Assembly (NCBI GenBank): GCA_947478725.1 | Contig: CANJWZ010000016.1 | Location: forward strand, 18,532 to 82,531 | From: Comamonadaceae bacterium | GTDB taxonomy: Bacteria; Pseudomonadota; Gammaproteobacteria; Burkholderiales; Burkholderiaceae_C | Direction of reading: 5' to 3' | Length of the DNA stretch: 64,000 nt | Shown here: positions 51,821 through 61,073 of the stretch, in pieces | Numbering within the stretch: the stretch's first letter is position 1 | Layout of the letters: each line of letters begins with the position of its first letter | Program-made: the position numbers and the translations under genes | Notes under the pieces: generated by a model | Told to the model about the DNA's origin: nothing | Seen by the model: the letters and a program-made list of their open reading frames with translations, nothing else | Database searches by the model: none

Positions 51821-52702
51821 ATGGCCAACCCCCGCATTCCTTACCGCTTTTCCAACGAAGGTCCGACCCTCACACCACCTGCCGGCGGCAACATTCTGGT
51901 GCACCTGGTGGTCAACGTCGAGCACTGGTCGTTTGACGCGCCGATGCCGCGCACCATCATCACGCCGCCACACGGCAAAGAAACGGTGCCCGATGTGCCC
52001 AACTTCAGCTGGGTCGATTACGGCATGCGCTGCGGCCTGCCGCGCATCATTGACGCCATCACGTCGCGCGGCCTCACCGCATCGACCAGCTTTAACGCCA
52101 GCGTGATTGACGCCTACCCGCGCGCCGCTGAAGCCATGCACAGCGCAGGCTGGGAGTTCATTGGCCACGGGCTGCATCAAAAGTCGCTGAACCATGCCGG
52201 GGCCGAGCAAGAGGTCATCAAAACCTGCCTGGACATGATTGAACGTTTTACCGGCACGCGCCCGCGCGGCTGGCTCGGTCCGGGCCTGCGAGAAAGCCAC
52301 GACACGCCCGAGAACCTCAAGGCGGCAGGCATCGACTACGTGTTTGACTGGGTGGTCGATGATGTGCCCAACTGGATGAGCACAGCACATGGCCCGCTGC
52401 TCAGTTTGCCTTACAACCTGGAGATCAACGACTCCATCATTTACGCGATTGAAAAACATTCGTCCGACGAGATGCTGGAGCGCCTCAAACGCACCGTGTC
52501 GCTGTTTGAGCGTGAAGCCAAAACCGCGCCCAGAGTCCTGACATTGGGCCTGCACCCGCATCTGATCGGTGTGCCGCACCGCTTTGGCTCATTTGAGCAA
52601 ATGCTGGACTTGCTGATGAAAACACCCGGCGTTTGCTTTATGCAAGGCCATGACATTGCCGACTGGTACACCGCGCAGGTGGCCGCCCCTCAAACCCCAT
52701 AA
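51821..52702 (+). CDS. Polysaccharide-deacetylase-fold hydrolase (PuuE-like)
   Basis: A 293-residue NodB-homology protein. The metal-binding Asp-Asp of true deacetylases is replaced in LVHLVVNVEHW, but GHGLHQKSLNH keeps the His-rich second motif, and RGWLGPGLRES and PHLIGVPHRF follow. This pattern is shared with PuuE-type allantoinases and other amidohydrolases acting on small cyclic or linear amides, not polysaccharides. It sits between the importer and catabolic dehydrogenases, so a small imported molecule is the likely substrate. Activity is not assignable. Confidence 0.8.
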   Translation: MANPRIPYRFSNEGPTLTPPAGGNILVHLVVNVEHWSFDAPMPRTIITPPHGKETVPDVPNFSWVDYGMRCGLPRIIDAITSRGLTASTSFNASVIDAYPRAAEAMHSAGWEFIGHGLHQKSLNHAGAEQEVIKTCLDMIERFTGTRPRGWLGPGLRESHDTPENLKAAGIDYVFDWVVDDVPNWMSTAHGPLLSLPYNLEINDSIIYAIEKHSSDEMLERLKRTVSLFEREAKTAPRVLTLGLHPHLIGVPHRFGSFEQMLDLLMKTPGVCFMQGHDIADWYTAQVAAPQTP

Positions 52703-52723
52703 CGAATCAACAAGGCAATAAAA

Positions 52724-53503
52724 ATGGACTTAAAACTTCAAGGTCAGCGCGTGCTGGTCACGGGCGGCTCCAAGGGCATTGGCTTGGCCATTGCCACCAC
52801 CTTTGCCCGTGAAGGCGCTGTGCCCATCATCGTGTCGCGGTCCGGCGAAGCGCTGGCCAAAGCCGTGGCCAGCATCCAGCAGGTCACAGGTGTGACAGCA
52901 CAAAGTGTCGCCGCAGACCTGGGCACCCAGGCCGGTATTGATACGCTGATGACAAGCGCAGGCGCGATCGATATCTTGGTCAACAACGCCGGGGCGATTC
53001 CCGGTGGTGCGCTGGCCGCGGTAGACGACGCCAAATGGCGCGCCGCCTGGGAGCTCAAGCTGTTTGGCTACATCAACCTGATACGTGCCGTGCTGCCGCA
53101 CATGGAGCAGCGCGGCAGCGGCGTGATTGCCAACATCATCGGCATGGCCGGCGCTGTGCCGCGCGCCGAATACATTTGCGGCTCCACTGCCAATGCCGCG
53201 CTGATGGCGTTTACCCAGGCGGTTGGCGCCACCAGCCCGCGCGCCGGCGTGCGGGTGTTTGGCATCAACCCATCGCCGACCCGCAGTGACCGCATGGAAG
53301 GCATGCTGCGTGCCCAGGCCACACAAAAGCTGGGCGATGAAAACCGCTGGATGGAGCTCACCGCCAAAATGCCGTTCGGCCGCCTGACAGAGCCGCAAGA
53401 AATCGCAGATCTCACCGCCTTCAGCTGCTCGCCGCTGTCCACTTATTTGTCCGGTACGGTGATCAATGTCGATGGTGGCCAGATGTACGCCACGCCGCAG
53501 TAA
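52724..53503 (+). CDS. Short-chain dehydrogenase/reductase
   Basis: A 259-residue classical SDR. The cofactor motif is VTGGSKGIGLAIATTFAREG (about residues 12-31) and ILVNNAGAIPGG. The catalytic tyrosine motif is atypical: AEYICGSTANAALMAFTQAV offers Tyr followed by ICGS instead of YXXXK, so the lysine is replaced by serine. The C-terminal block SGTVINVDGGQMY is normal. It could oxidise a hydroxyacyl-CoA or an alcohol in the pathway, but the missing lysine leaves that open. Confidence 0.85.
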   Translation: MDLKLQGQRVLVTGGSKGIGLAIATTFAREGAVPIIVSRSGEALAKAVASIQQVTGVTAQSVAADLGTQAGIDTLMTSAGAIDILVNNAGAIPGGALAAVDDAKWRAAWELKLFGYINLIRAVLPHMEQRGSGVIANIIGMAGAVPRAEYICGSTANAALMAFTQAVGATSPRAGVRVFGINPSPTRSDRMEGMLRAQATQKLGDENRWMELTAKMPFGRLTEPQEIADLTAFSCSPLSTYLSGTVINVDGGQMYATPQ

Positions 53504-53523
53504 ATTTATTTTTAAAATATTGA

Positions 53524-54693
53524 ATGATCAAGCAAAACAACCACAAATATGAATTTACCGAGCTGCGCGAAGGTGTTCGCGCGGTGGTCACGCAGTTTGA
53601 CTCGCGCTACTGGCAAGAAGTTGACGAAGCGCGGGCGTTTCCTGAAAAGTTTGTCACCGCCTTGACCGACGCGGGTTGGCTGTCGGCGCTGATTCCCGAG
53701 GAATACGGTGGCTCCAGCCTGTCCCTGACGGAGGCCAGTGTGGTGATGGAAGAGATCAACCGTGCGGGCGGCAATTCAGGTGCCTGCCACGGCCAGATGT
53801 ATGTGATGGGCTGTGTGGTGCGTCACGGGTCGGCCAAACAAAAGCAGGACTTGCTGCCGCGCATTGCCAGTGGCGAAATTCGCATGCAGTCGATGGCAGT
53901 GACCGAGCCCACCACGGGCAGCGACACCACCAAGCTCAAAACCACTGCCACGCTCAAGGGCGACCATTACGTGGTGCAGGGGCAAAAGGTCTGGACATCG
54001 CGCCTGCAACATTCTGACTACATGCTGCTGCTGGCGCGCACCACGCCGCTGGCCGACGTGAAAAAGAAAACCGAAGGCTTGTCGGTGTTTCTGGTCGATT
54101 TGCGTGAAGAAATCGGCAAATCCATCACCGTTCGGCCGATCCGCAACATGGTCAACCATGAGACCAATGAAATCTTTATCGACAACCTGCGCATACCGGT
54201 TGAAAACCGCATCGGCGAAGAAGGCCAGGGCCTGAAGTACATCCTGGACGGTCTGAATGCAGAACGAATTTTGATTGCCGCTGAATGCGTGGGCGACGGT
54301 TACTGGTTTGTTGAAAAAGCCAGCGCTTACGCCAACGACCGGGTGGTGTTTGACCGCCCTATAGGTAAAAACCAGGGCGTTCAGTTTCCGATTGCACGCG
54401 CATTTGTGAATGTGGAGGCTGCCAGCCTGATGCGCTACCGCGCCTGCGAGCTGTTTGATGCGGGTTTGGCCTGCGGGTCTGAAGCCAACATGTCCAAGCT
54501 GCTCGCGGCTGACGCCTCATGGGAGGCCGCCAATGTGTGCCTGCAAACGCACGGCGGCTTTGGTTTTGCAGCGGAATACGATGTAGAACGCAAGTTCAGG
54601 GAAACCCGGCTGTACCAGGTCGCGCCGATTTCAACCAACCTCATCCTGTCGTATGTGGGTGAGCATGTTTTGGGCATGCCCAGATCGTATTGA
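53524..54693 (+). CDS. Acyl-CoA dehydrogenase
   Basis: A 389-residue flavoenzyme. QSMAVTEPTTGSDTTKLKTT and VQGQKVWTSRLQHSDYMLLL are the FAD-binding signatures, and HGGFGFAAEYDVERKFRETR the C-terminal one. The end of the substrate pocket reads YQVAPISTNLILSYVGEHVL, where MCAD-like enzymes have the catalytic glutamate (YEGT); here proline lies there, so the catalytic base must be elsewhere. Such variants occur among enzymes for branched or dicarboxylic acyl-CoAs. It adjoins the MaoC-like gene with a 1-bp gap. Confidence 0.9.
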   Translation: MIKQNNHKYEFTELREGVRAVVTQFDSRYWQEVDEARAFPEKFVTALTDAGWLSALIPEEYGGSSLSLTEASVVMEEINRAGGNSGACHGQMYVMGCVVRHGSAKQKQDLLPRIASGEIRMQSMAVTEPTTGSDTTKLKTTATLKGDHYVVQGQKVWTSRLQHSDYMLLLARTTPLADVKKKTEGLSVFLVDLREEIGKSITVRPIRNMVNHETNEIFIDNLRIPVENRIGEEGQGLKYILDGLNAERILIAAECVGDGYWFVEKASAYANDRVVFDRPIGKNQGVQFPIARAFVNVEAASLMRYRACELFDAGLACGSEANMSKLLAADASWEAANVCLQTHGGFGFAAEYDVERKFRETRLYQVAPISTNLILSYVGEHVLGMPRSY

Positions 54694-54694
54694 T

Positions 54695-55594
54695 ATGACA
54701 GTTGCAACACCGGCCCTTGAAGACTGGGTAGGCCGCCAGCAAACGGTGCTCGATACCATCAGCCCGGTGCAGGTGCGCCAGATGGCGGCGACGCTCAATG
54801 ACGCGGCGCGCATGCAGCGGCCAGACATGGCACCGTTGCCTGCAGGCTGGCACTGGCTGTACTTCAACCCGCTGGAAGTACAGTCGCTGCTGGGGGAAGA
54901 CGGTCACCCGCAACGGGGCAGTTTTTTGCCGCCGGTTGACTTACCACGCCGCATGTGGGCAGGTAGCAGGCTGACCTGGCATGGCTCCTTTCATGTGGGG
55001 GCCAGCGTCAACAAAGCTTCTGAGATTGTCAAAGTGACGCGCAAGACCGGCCGCACCGGCGAGATGGTGTTTGTGACGGTCGCACATCGCTATTCAAACG
55101 CTGCCGACGATCAAGCGCTGCTGCTGACGGAAGAGCACGACATTGTTTACAGGGGCATGCCCAGTGAGCCGGAAAAAGCAGCGCTGCTGGCAGTGGCTGA
55201 GCAAATCCGCTCGGGCGTGCACAGCTTTGAGCGTACGGGTGAGCACAGCCTGGCCGTCAACGCAGATGCGGTGATGCTGTACCGCTACTCTGCCGCCACC
55301 TTCAATGGCCACCGCATTCACTACGACGCGGACTATTGCCGCAGCGTCGAAGGCTATCCGGGCCGGGTGGTGCATGGGCCGCTGATTGCCACACTGCTTT
55401 TGGGTTTCATGGAAAACCAGGTGGCGCCAGGGGCGCGCATCCAATCGTTCGAGTTTCGCGCCATGCGGCCTACTTTTGACTTGAGCGGCTTTCATCTGCA
55501 CGCGTCGAAAACAGCAGTCGCAAATGTCTGGCAGCTCTGGTCAACCAACAACACCGGACACACCGGCATTGAAGCCAGCGTGACGCTGCAATGA
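54695..55594 (+). CDS. MaoC/FAS1-like dehydratase (mesaconyl-C4-CoA hydratase type)
   Basis: A 299-residue double hot-dog protein of the HTD2/mesaconyl-C4-CoA hydratase group. The N-terminal half contains WHWLYFNPLEVQSLLGEDGH and PRRMWAGSRLTWHG, the C-terminal half the hydratase-2 like FNGHRIHYDADYC and GYPGRVVHGPLIATLL (catalytic Asp/His in HYDADY). Relatives hydrate mesaconyl-C4-CoA, itaconyl-CoA or similar unsaturated dicarboxylyl-CoAs. Start ATG 54695 is 1 bp after the acyl-CoA dehydrogenase stop. Its stop overlaps the next gene (ATGA). Confidence 0.82.
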   Translation: MTVATPALEDWVGRQQTVLDTISPVQVRQMAATLNDAARMQRPDMAPLPAGWHWLYFNPLEVQSLLGEDGHPQRGSFLPPVDLPRRMWAGSRLTWHGSFHVGASVNKASEIVKVTRKTGRTGEMVFVTVAHRYSNAADDQALLLTEEHDIVYRGMPSEPEKAALLAVAEQIRSGVHSFERTGEHSLAVNADAVMLYRYSAATFNGHRIHYDADYCRSVEGYPGRVVHGPLIATLLLGFMENQVAPGARIQSFEFRAMRPTFDLSGFHLHASKTAVANVWQLWSTNNTGHTGIEASVTLQ

Positions 55595-56811
55595 GCGGGC
55601 AGAAAACACGGCCTGTCATCGTGGTGGGTGCAGGCCCGGTTGGCTTGCTGTGTGCGCTGGAGCTGGCGCGCCGGGGCGTGGCCGTCATGGTGATAGAGTC
55701 CGAGCCCAGCACCACCATCGACCTGCGTGCCGGAACCTTTCACCCGCCCACACTGGAGATGCTGCAAGCATCCGGCGTGACCGACGCGATGATGGCCATC
55801 GGCATACAAGTGCCGCGCTGGCAGTCGCGTGACCGCGAGTACGGCTTGATTGTGGAGTGGGACTTGTCGGTGCTGAAAGACGACACGCCGTTTCCTTTCC
55901 GGCTGCACCTGGAGCAGCATCGGCTGACACCCATCTTGCTGAATATGCTGCTGGAATACAGCCATGCGCAGGTGCTGTTTTCGCATGCGTTCGCGTCGCT
56001 GGCGCAAACCGCTGATGGCGTCACAGCGCTGGCCAACACACCGCAAGGCGAGGTGCGTGTTGAAGGCAGCTGGCTGATTGGTGCAGACGGTGGCCGCAGC
56101 CTGACCCGCAAAGCCGCAGGCATTGGGTTTGACGGCTACACCTGGCCTGAGCGCTACAGCGTGATCAGCACCACCCATGACTTTGCCCCAGCGGGCTATG
56201 CCGACAACGCCTACATCAGCGACCCGGAGCAATGGTTGGCGTTTTTCCGCATGCCTGACAAGGGCCCACCCGGCCTGTGGCGCATGACGCTACCGGTGCA
56301 GCCCGACATGACGGACGACCAAGTGCTGGCCCCCGCGTTTGCGCAAAACGCGATCAACCGCGCCATCAACGCCCCCGCATCCACGCGCTACCCCATCGTT
56401 CACCAAAGCGTTTACAACGTTCATCAACGGGTGGCCAACCAGTTCCGCGCCGGCCGCGTGCTGCTGGCTGGGGACTCGGCGCACGTCAACAATCCGCTGG
56501 GCGGCTTTGGGCTGAACAGCGGTATTCATGATGCGATCAACCTGGGCGACAAGCTGGCAGCTGTGGTGCTGGGTTCTGCGTCCACCGACGTACTTGACTT
56601 GTACGAAAGGCAGCGCCGCACCGTGGCCATGGAATACGTGCAAAACGCATCCATCAAGAACAAGCAGAACCTGGAAGAAAAAGATTTGCCCACCCGGTTA
56701 AAACGCTTTGCCGAGCTGCGGGACACAGCGGCCAGCCCACAAAAGTCGCGTGAGTATTTGCTGATGTCATCCATGATCAACAGCATCAAACGTGCGAATG
56801 CCATCACTTGA
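55591..56811 (+). CDS. FAD-dependent monooxygenase (PheA/TfdB type)
   Basis: A 406-residue flavoprotein with the GXGXXG fold VIVVGAGPVGLLCALELARR near residues 10-29, the DG motif WLIGADGGRSLTRKAAG, and the GD motif VLLAGDSAHVNNPLGGFGLN. This is the class A aromatic-hydroxylase family. Length is shorter than MhpA or TfdB (about 550-590), lacking their C-terminal thioredoxin-like domain. It suggests hydroxylation of an aromatic or heteroaromatic substrate at some step. The start ATG overlaps the preceding stop. Confidence 0.88.
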   Translation: MSGQKTRPVIVVGAGPVGLLCALELARRGVAVMVIESEPSTTIDLRAGTFHPPTLEMLQASGVTDAMMAIGIQVPRWQSRDREYGLIVEWDLSVLKDDTPFPFRLHLEQHRLTPILLNMLLEYSHAQVLFSHAFASLAQTADGVTALANTPQGEVRVEGSWLIGADGGRSLTRKAAGIGFDGYTWPERYSVISTTHDFAPAGYADNAYISDPEQWLAFFRMPDKGPPGLWRMTLPVQPDMTDDQVLAPAFAQNAINRAINAPASTRYPIVHQSVYNVHQRVANQFRAGRVLLAGDSAHVNNPLGGFGLNSGIHDAINLGDKLAAVVLGSASTDVLDLYERQRRTVAMEYVQNASIKNKQNLEEKDLPTRLKRFAELRDTAASPQKSREYLLMSSMINSIKRANAIT

Positions 56812-56846
56812 CCTGTCTCACGTCACTCCAACATGTAAAGGCCACC

Positions 56847-57836
56847 ATGACCACCACCCAACTGACGCGACGCCTCCAACTGACCAGCCTCGCGCTGGCT
56901 TTGCTTGACGTATCGGCATTCGGCCACGCACAAACAACGAACTGGCCACAAAAACCCATCAAAATCATCGTGCCGTTTGCGGCGGGCGGCAACACCGACG
57001 GCATTGCGCGCCTGACGGCCGAGCGCATCTCCCAGTCGCTGGGCCAGCCTGTCCTGGTTGAAAACAAGGCGGGTGCCAATGGCGCCATCGCGGCGGACTT
57101 TGTGGCCCAGTCGCCGCCTGACGGCTACACGCTGTTCATGGCTGCCATGCCGGTCCTGGCCATACTGCCGTCCATCAGCAAAACCAAGTTCGATCCAGCG
57201 CGCGATTTTGTGCCCGTCAGCAATGTGGGCAGCAACCCGTTTGTGATCGCCATCAGCAGTTCCGTCCCCGCCAAAAATGTGCGGGAGTTTGTGGCTTACG
57301 CCAAAAAGAACGACGGCAAGCTCAACTTTGCTTCCGGTGGTGCCGGCACTGTGTCGCACCTGTCACCCGTGCTTTTCCTCAAGCGCGCCGGCGTGAACAT
57401 GACCCATGTCAGCTACAAAGGCGGCGGCCCTGCCGTTGCTGATTTGCTGGGCGGCCAGGTGCAGATGTATTTCGGCAACTTGTCCGAGCTTGCGCCCCAT
57501 GCAGACGGCGGCAAGATCCGCATCATCGCCGTGTCCAGCCTTGAACGCGCCAAACAGATCCCCGACGTACCGACATTGGCAGAATCGGGCTACCCGGGTT
57601 TTAAGACTTTGACCTGGAACGGTATCGTCGCGCCGGCCGGCACACCGCCTGCCATCGTCAACCGCATCGCAGAAGCTGTGCAGTTGGCCGTCAGCAAGCC
57701 CGAGATGCGTGCGCGGCTGTGGCAACTGGGGGTAGACCCGATTGGCGATACCCCTGCTCAGTTTGCCAATACGCTGCGTGCAGATTCAGCCACCTGGGCC
57801 GAGGCCGCCAAAGCCAGCAATTTGAAAATTGAATAA
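56847..57836 (+). CDS. Bug-family (TctC-like) solute-binding protein, first copy
   Basis: A 329-residue periplasmic binding protein with a signal peptide (ALALLDVSAFGHA, cleavage near residue 30). Blocks: WPQKPIKIIVPFAAGGNTDG, VENKAGANGAIAADFVAQSP, DGYTLFMAA, ITHVSYKGGG-like MTHVSYKGGGPA, DVPTLAESGYPGF and ITWNGIVAPAGTPP-like NGIVAPAGTPP. Bug proteins bind carboxylates such as citrate, terephthalate or aspartate for tripartite tricarboxylate transporters. No TctA/TctB membrane genes are in the window, so it is an orphan. ATG 56847 is preceded by TAAAGG. Confidence 0.9.
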   Translation: MTTTQLTRRLQLTSLALALLDVSAFGHAQTTNWPQKPIKIIVPFAAGGNTDGIARLTAERISQSLGQPVLVENKAGANGAIAADFVAQSPPDGYTLFMAAMPVLAILPSISKTKFDPARDFVPVSNVGSNPFVIAISSSVPAKNVREFVAYAKKNDGKLNFASGGAGTVSHLSPVLFLKRAGVNMTHVSYKGGGPAVADLLGGQVQMYFGNLSELAPHADGGKIRIIAVSSLERAKQIPDVPTLAESGYPGFKTLTWNGIVAPAGTPPAIVNRIAEAVQLAVSKPEMRARLWQLGVDPIGDTPAQFANTLRADSATWAEAAKASNLKIE

Positions 57837-57855
57837 CCCTTTTGTCGATACATCC

Positions 57856-58629
57856 ATGACCGCCTCGCTTGCCCGCACGCCCAGCACCGACACGATCGCT
57901 TACCGCGCCAAAGTGGCCGTGGTGGTGCCCGCCACCAACACCGTGGTGCAGCCCGAGATGGAGGCCATGCGCCCACCGGGCGTGACCAACCACGTCACCC
58001 GCATGCATCTGCCGCCGCGCCCCTACGACGACCAGGAAGCGTATAAAAAAGCACTCGAAACCGAAGAAGGCAACCTGGAAGACGCGCTCAAACTGGTGAT
58101 GGTGTGCGAGCCGCATGTGGTCGCCCACGGGCATTCCATTCATTCGTTTCGCGGTGATGGCCAGCGCGCCATCGACGAAGAAAACCGCCTGGAAGCCTTG
58201 TGCGGCGTTCCCTTTATCACGCCGTCACGCGCGGTGTTGGCAGGCCTTCAGGCGATTGGCAACCCCAAACGCATTGCCATCCTGACACCGTACTGGCCGC
58301 CAGCAGACAACATGATTGCAGACTTTTTCAGGTCCTGTGGCTACGACGTGGTGGCCACGCATGGCTTGAAATCTGTTGGCCCCACCGCCGTGGCGCGCTT
58401 TAGCCGGGAGCAGATCATGCAGGGTTTTGAAGACACCAACACTCGAGAAGCCGAGGCGCTGATTCATGTCGGCACCAACCTGCCGGTGTCTGGCATGACA
58501 ACCGAGATTGAAAAGAAATTTGGCAAGCCGCTGATCGGCGTCAATGTTGCCACCTACTGGCTGGCCATGCGCAGGCTGGGCATCAACGACAAGCTGGCTG
58601 GGATGGGCTTGTTGGCTGAAAAGTATTGA
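57856..58629 (+). CDS. Asp/Glu-racemase-fold protein (maleate isomerase/arylmalonate decarboxylase-like)
   Basis: A 257-residue two-domain protein. VAVVVPATNTVVQPEMEAMR is the first substrate-carboxylate binding block and HVGTNLPVSGMTTEIEKKFG the second. In active racemases and maleate isomerase each block carries a catalytic cysteine (in CTSG and CTNL). Here the corresponding places read HGHSIHSF and VGTNLPV, so both seem to be missing. It may act by a different mechanism or as a binding protein. Start ATG 57856 is chosen over TTG 57829. It is the last gene of the operon. Confidence 0.75.
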   Translation: MTASLARTPSTDTIAYRAKVAVVVPATNTVVQPEMEAMRPPGVTNHVTRMHLPPRPYDDQEAYKKALETEEGNLEDALKLVMVCEPHVVAHGHSIHSFRGDGQRAIDEENRLEALCGVPFITPSRAVLAGLQAIGNPKRIAILTPYWPPADNMIADFFRSCGYDVVATHGLKSVGPTAVARFSREQIMQGFEDTNTREAEALIHVGTNLPVSGMTTEIEKKFGKPLIGVNVATYWLAMRRLGINDKLAGMGLLAEKY

Positions 58630-58649
58630 AAAACTACTGACGCCAAGCC

Positions 58650-58685
58650 GCCTTTCACAGCGCCTTTCATAGCGTCTTTCATCGC
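58650..58685. repeat. Three tandem 12-bp repeats between convergent genes
   Basis: GCCTTTCACAGC, GCCTTTCATAGC and GTCTTTCATCGC directly repeated between the convergent ends of the racemase-fold gene and the second Bug gene. Likely replication slippage; no function is visible. Confidence 0.8.
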
Positions 58686-58689
58686 TTGT

Positions 58690-59655
58690 TTACTCCGGCG
58701 TGATCCCCGCCTGCTTCACCGCACTGCCCCACTTGATCGTTTCAGTACGGATGAAATCTGCAAACTGCTGCGGCGTGCTGCCAACAGGTTCTGCACCGGC
58801 CTTGGCCAGCGTTTCACGCACATCTGGCATGGCCAGAATTTTGACGATTTCGTCATGCATGCGCTTGACGACTGGCGCTGGCGTGCCAGCGGGTGCCATG
58901 ATGCCGGTCCAGCCTGTGACGACCACTGACGGCAAACCAGCTTCGGTCGTGGTCGGCACATCGGGCACGGCATCAGAGCGGCGCGGCTGGCCGACGACCA
59001 GAGCGCGCAGCTTGCCATTTTTAACCTGCGGCACCAGTGCCGGCATGGTGCCAAAAATAAAATCGACCTGGCCGCCAATCAGGTCGGTGATGGCTGGCGC
59101 TTCACCTTTGTAGGGCACGTGCAGCATCTTGACGTTCGCCGCAGCAGCCAGCAGTTCAGCCGCCAGCTGTGACTGGTTGCCAATGCCTGCTGACGCAAAT
59201 TTGATGGCCTCAGGCTTGGCTTTTGCGGCGGCAATCAGTTCAGCCAGTGTTTTGTAGGGCGAGCTTGCCGGGACGACCAGCAAGAAAACAATAGAGGTGG
59301 TTTGCGTGACGGGCACGAAATCACGCGGCACGTCATAAGGCACTTTTTTATAGACATGCTGGTTGATGGTCAGTGTGCTGGGCGAGGTCATCAAAAAGGT
59401 GTGGCCGTCGGTGGCGCGCGCTGCGGCCTCCCCTGCAATCATGCCGTTGGCACCGGCCCGGTTGTCCACCACCACCGTTTTGCCCAGCGCGTCGCCCAGC
59501 TTTTGGCCAATCAGGCGCGCCGCAATGTCAATGCTGCCGCCGGCCGACTGCGACACGATAAAGCGCACGGGTTGGGTGGGCCAGGCGCTTTGCGCGTGAA
59601 GGGCGGTTGAGGCCAGGCAGGCGGTGGCCAGCAGACCGGACAGATATTTTTTCAT
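58690..59655 (-). CDS. Bug-family (TctC-like) solute-binding protein, second copy
   Basis: A 321-residue periplasmic protein with signal peptide LLATACLASTALHAQSA, then WPTQPVRFIVSQSAGGSIDI, VVDNRAGANGMIAGEAAARA, MLHVPYKGEAPAITDLIGGQ, DVPTTTEAGLPSVVVTGW and MAPAGTPAPVV, all typical of the Bug family. It is the terminal gene of a minus-strand trio Bug-MmgE/PrpD-Bug. The ligand is probably an organic acid. No transporter membrane genes accompany it. Confidence 0.9.
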   Translation of the reverse strand: MKKYLSGLLATACLASTALHAQSAWPTQPVRFIVSQSAGGSIDIAARLIGQKLGDALGKTVVVDNRAGANGMIAGEAAARATDGHTFLMTSPSTLTINQHVYKKVPYDVPRDFVPVTQTTSIVFLLVVPASSPYKTLAELIAAAKAKPEAIKFASAGIGNQSQLAAELLAAAANVKMLHVPYKGEAPAITDLIGGQVDFIFGTMPALVPQVKNGKLRALVVGQPRRSDAVPDVPTTTEAGLPSVVVTGWTGIMAPAGTPAPVVKRMHDEIVKILAMPDVRETLAKAGAEPVGSTPQQFADFIRTETIKWGSAVKQAGITPE

Positions 59656-59676
59656 GGGTGATCCAATCTAAGCGCT

Positions 59677-61053
59677 TCAGGGATAAAAACTCACCAGCTG
59701 GCTGACGTCGCCGCAGGTGTCGATGGTCAGAATCGCGTCACGCAGTTGCCCCGCACGCTGCCGGCCCCATATCGGCTCGGCCAGGTCAAGGTATTTGCGT
59801 TCAAGGTCTTCGGTTTTGTGGGGGCGAGTGGGTTCACCGCTGGTGATGTGGCATTGCCCGCGCAGTGCGCTGCCGCCTTTCAGGTGCATGACGAGCGAGA
59901 CGCGCTGGTCGGCAGGGTAAGACGCGCTGTAGCTTTCGTCTTCGGTGACAAAAACTTTTGCCGCCAGCGCCATGACGCGTGGGTCGGCCACCGCTGTGTC
60001 AGAAAAAGCCTCCAGCCCGTTGCGCCCGCCCACCAGCAGCGTCGCCACGGCAAACGGAATCGAAAACCGTGTCCCAAACCAGTCCTTGGGCTGCTGGTTG
60101 GCCAGGTAGGCCGCCAGACGGTATGCGCTCACATCAATACGCACCACCTCTTCTGGCTCAATGCGGCGCGGTGCCTTGGCCACGGCATCAAAAAAAGCAT
60201 CAATGGCCGAGTGCACATAACGGGCAGTCGGATACAGCTTGAGGTAGCCCTCCATCAGCAGCCAGCGCTGGCCCAGGCCTTCGATGGCTTTTGCACCTGA
60301 AAAGCCGTCGCCCAGCACCAGGCTGAAGGTGGTGTTGACCCCGTCTGACGGGCCACTGAAACCTGACTCGGCAAGCCGCGCCGCCATCTGCCCCATGAAT
60401 CCACTGTGGCCCGCATACCAGTTGCGCACAGTGGCACCGTCCAGCATGGTGTGGCGGTTGGTGGCCATGCAGGTTGATGCGGCCAGGCTGGCCAGGTTGC
60501 GCAGCTGGTGCGCGGGCATGCCCGTCAGCCGTGCTGTGGCCAGGGCTGCGCCCACCACGCCAAAAGTGCCGTGCGGGTTGATGATGAGCTTGATCTTGGT
60601 GGCCATGCCAATGCGCGCGACCACCTCGTAAGCCAGTGCGATGGTGGCCAGCACCGAGCGCCCGCTGCGCCCAAGTTCTTGCCCCACGGCCAGGGCAGCA
60701 GGAATCACTTGCATGCCCGGGTGGCCGTTGGCCAAAAAGTTGCCTTCGTCGTAGTCAAGCCAGGCACCGGCAATGCCGTTGAGCATGGCTGCGTCCAGCC
60801 GGTTGGTGGTGCAGCCCTTGCCAATCACCCAGGACTTGCCGGGGGCGGCGCTTGCGACCTGCTTGTCCGACAGCGCCACCAGTTCAGGAGTGCGCATGCC
60901 GCAGGCCAGCACCGGGAAAGAGTCAAGCAAAATCTCGCGCGTGCGCACCAGCACCGCCTCGGGAATGTCTTCTTCGGGTGTCAGGCCAACAAAGCGGGCG
61001 AGCTGGTCGAGGTAGTCGCCTGCGCCAGGCGCGGCTTGGGGAACATCAGGCAT
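59677..61053 (-). CDS. MmgE/PrpD family protein, first copy
   Basis: A 458-residue protein of the family that includes 2-methylcitrate dehydratase, cis-aconitate decarboxylase and iminodisuccinate epimerase. Blocks: LNGIAGAWLDYDEGNFLANG, NPHGTFGVVGAALATARLTG, DGATVRNWYAGHSGFMGQMA, GYLKLYPTARYVHSAID. It is plainly paralogous to the gene at 62169 (same HPGMQVIPAALAV block). It is sandwiched between two Bug genes with about 20-bp gaps, implying that the imported acid is its substrate. The precise reaction is unknown. Confidence 0.87.
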   Translation of the reverse strand: MPDVPQAAPGAGDYLDQLARFVGLTPEEDIPEAVLVRTREILLDSFPVLACGMRTPELVALSDKQVASAAPGKSWVIGKGCTTNRLDAAMLNGIAGAWLDYDEGNFLANGHPGMQVIPAALAVGQELGRSGRSVLATIALAYEVVARIGMATKIKLIINPHGTFGVVGAALATARLTGMPAHQLRNLASLAASTCMATNRHTMLDGATVRNWYAGHSGFMGQMAARLAESGFSGPSDGVNTTFSLVLGDGFSGAKAIEGLGQRWLLMEGYLKLYPTARYVHSAIDAFFDAVAKAPRRIEPEEVVRIDVSAYRLAAYLANQQPKDWFGTRFSIPFAVATLLVGGRNGLEAFSDTAVADPRVMALAAKVFVTEDESYSASYPADQRVSLVMHLKGGSALRGQCHITSGEPTRPHKTEDLERKYLDLAEPIWGRQRAGQLRDAILTIDTCGDVSQLVSFYP

Positions 61054-61073
61054 GGGTGTGTCAAAGGCGCTGG

